From Cutibacterium acnes (GTDB lineage: Bacteria > Actinomycetota > Actinomycetes > Propionibacteriales > Propionibacteriaceae), in the NCBI RefSeq assembly GCF_003030305.1, contig NZ_CP023676.1:1364001-1428000 (forward strand): a stretch of DNA of 64,000 nt, read 5' to 3'. The notes under the pieces were generated by a model. It was not told where the DNA came from and made no database searches. It saw only the letters and a list, made by a program, of their open reading frames with translations. The translations under genes were made by a program, and so were the position numbers. The number at the start of each line of letters is the position of its first letter. The stretch's first letter is position 1. This document shows positions 63,875 through 64,000 of the stretch, in pieces.

Positions 63875-64000
63875 GATCCACGCTACTCAAGTGCGAGCAA
63901 GAACCATATATTGGTTCGCGACATCCCAGATGATGGAACGATTCGCTCACCAGAGTTGTCCACAGATTTCCCGAACAACCCTTCCGCTTACGGTATCTCA
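63875..64000. other. Window end, no gene recognised
   Basis: The last 126 bases hold no complete frame that I can support. The sequence up to 63960 is probably the promoter region of the DUF6912-like gene. Confidence 0.3.

Noticed and set aside
1-64000. CRISPR arrays, rRNA or tRNA genes
   Set aside because: I saw no regularly spaced identical repeats and no conserved rRNA or tRNA segments. A tRNAscan or Infernal run could still find one that I missed.

Overview
The window looks like chromosomal DNA of a high-GC actinobacterium, most likely Cutibacterium (formerly Propionibacterium), possibly C. acnes. The basis is the actinobacterial gene order in the right half: a YlbL-type PDZ/Lon protease, a DUF2342 protein, a TOMM-like protein, UvrD2, NudC, AdnB, AdnA, DUF3107, a ferritin-like protein and RhlE. 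Mycobacteria show much the same order. The species is recalled from families and synteny, not from a search.

The left 27 kb is accessory DNA. It starts with plasmid-type partition genes (ParA and a ribbon-helix-helix partner behind phased operator-like repeats, 0.6-1.5 kb), then a thioredoxin-like membrane protein paired with a small secreted protein (1.9-3.1 kb), then a broken toxin-antitoxin pair (3.4-3.9 kb). A visibly AT-rich biosynthetic cluster fills 4.3-17.0 kb. Homologues of staphylococcal SbnI, SbnA and SbnB should make L-2,3-diaminopropionate. Two small NRPS proteins (A-T-C and A-T), a type II thioesterase, an ATP-grasp ligase, a phosphopantetheinyl transferase and an MFS exporter should build and export a short Dap-containing product. 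The condensation domain has lost its catalytic histidines, and the second A domain lacks the usual aspartate that binds the alpha-amino group. Ligation and release may therefore be unconventional.

From 17.9 to 24.3 kb lies a second plasmid-like module. It has an operon of an HTH protein, a divergent family-B DNA polymerase-like protein and an HTH protein that recalls Streptomyces telomere terminal proteins. A nested palindrome sits in front of the operon. Next to it are a membrane-anchored GNAT-like protein, small zinc-finger and HTH proteins, and two small genes of unknown function. With the ParA system, this suggests an integrated plasmid, possibly derived from a linear, protein-primed replicon. 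The stretch 24.4-27.0 kb is a gene graveyard (TnpB relic, antitoxin relic, L,D-transpeptidase pseudogene, frameshifted toxin with an intact antitoxin).

From about 27.1 kb the conserved chromosome begins. It carries stress and quality-control genes (universal stress protein, YlbL protease, metallopeptidase-like proteins) and a dense DNA-repair block: UvrD2, RecC-RecB-RecD, NudC, AdnB-AdnA. Thus two complete double-strand-break resection machines lie side by side. A PP2C phosphatase, DUF3107, a ferritin-like protein, an RhlE helicase, an amino acid permease, TrpS, a PHP phosphoesterase and a large NAD-specific glutamate dehydrogenase follow. The dehydrogenase is frameshifted in this sequence. 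Two small actinobacterial proteins end the window. No rRNA, tRNA or CRISPR array was recognised.
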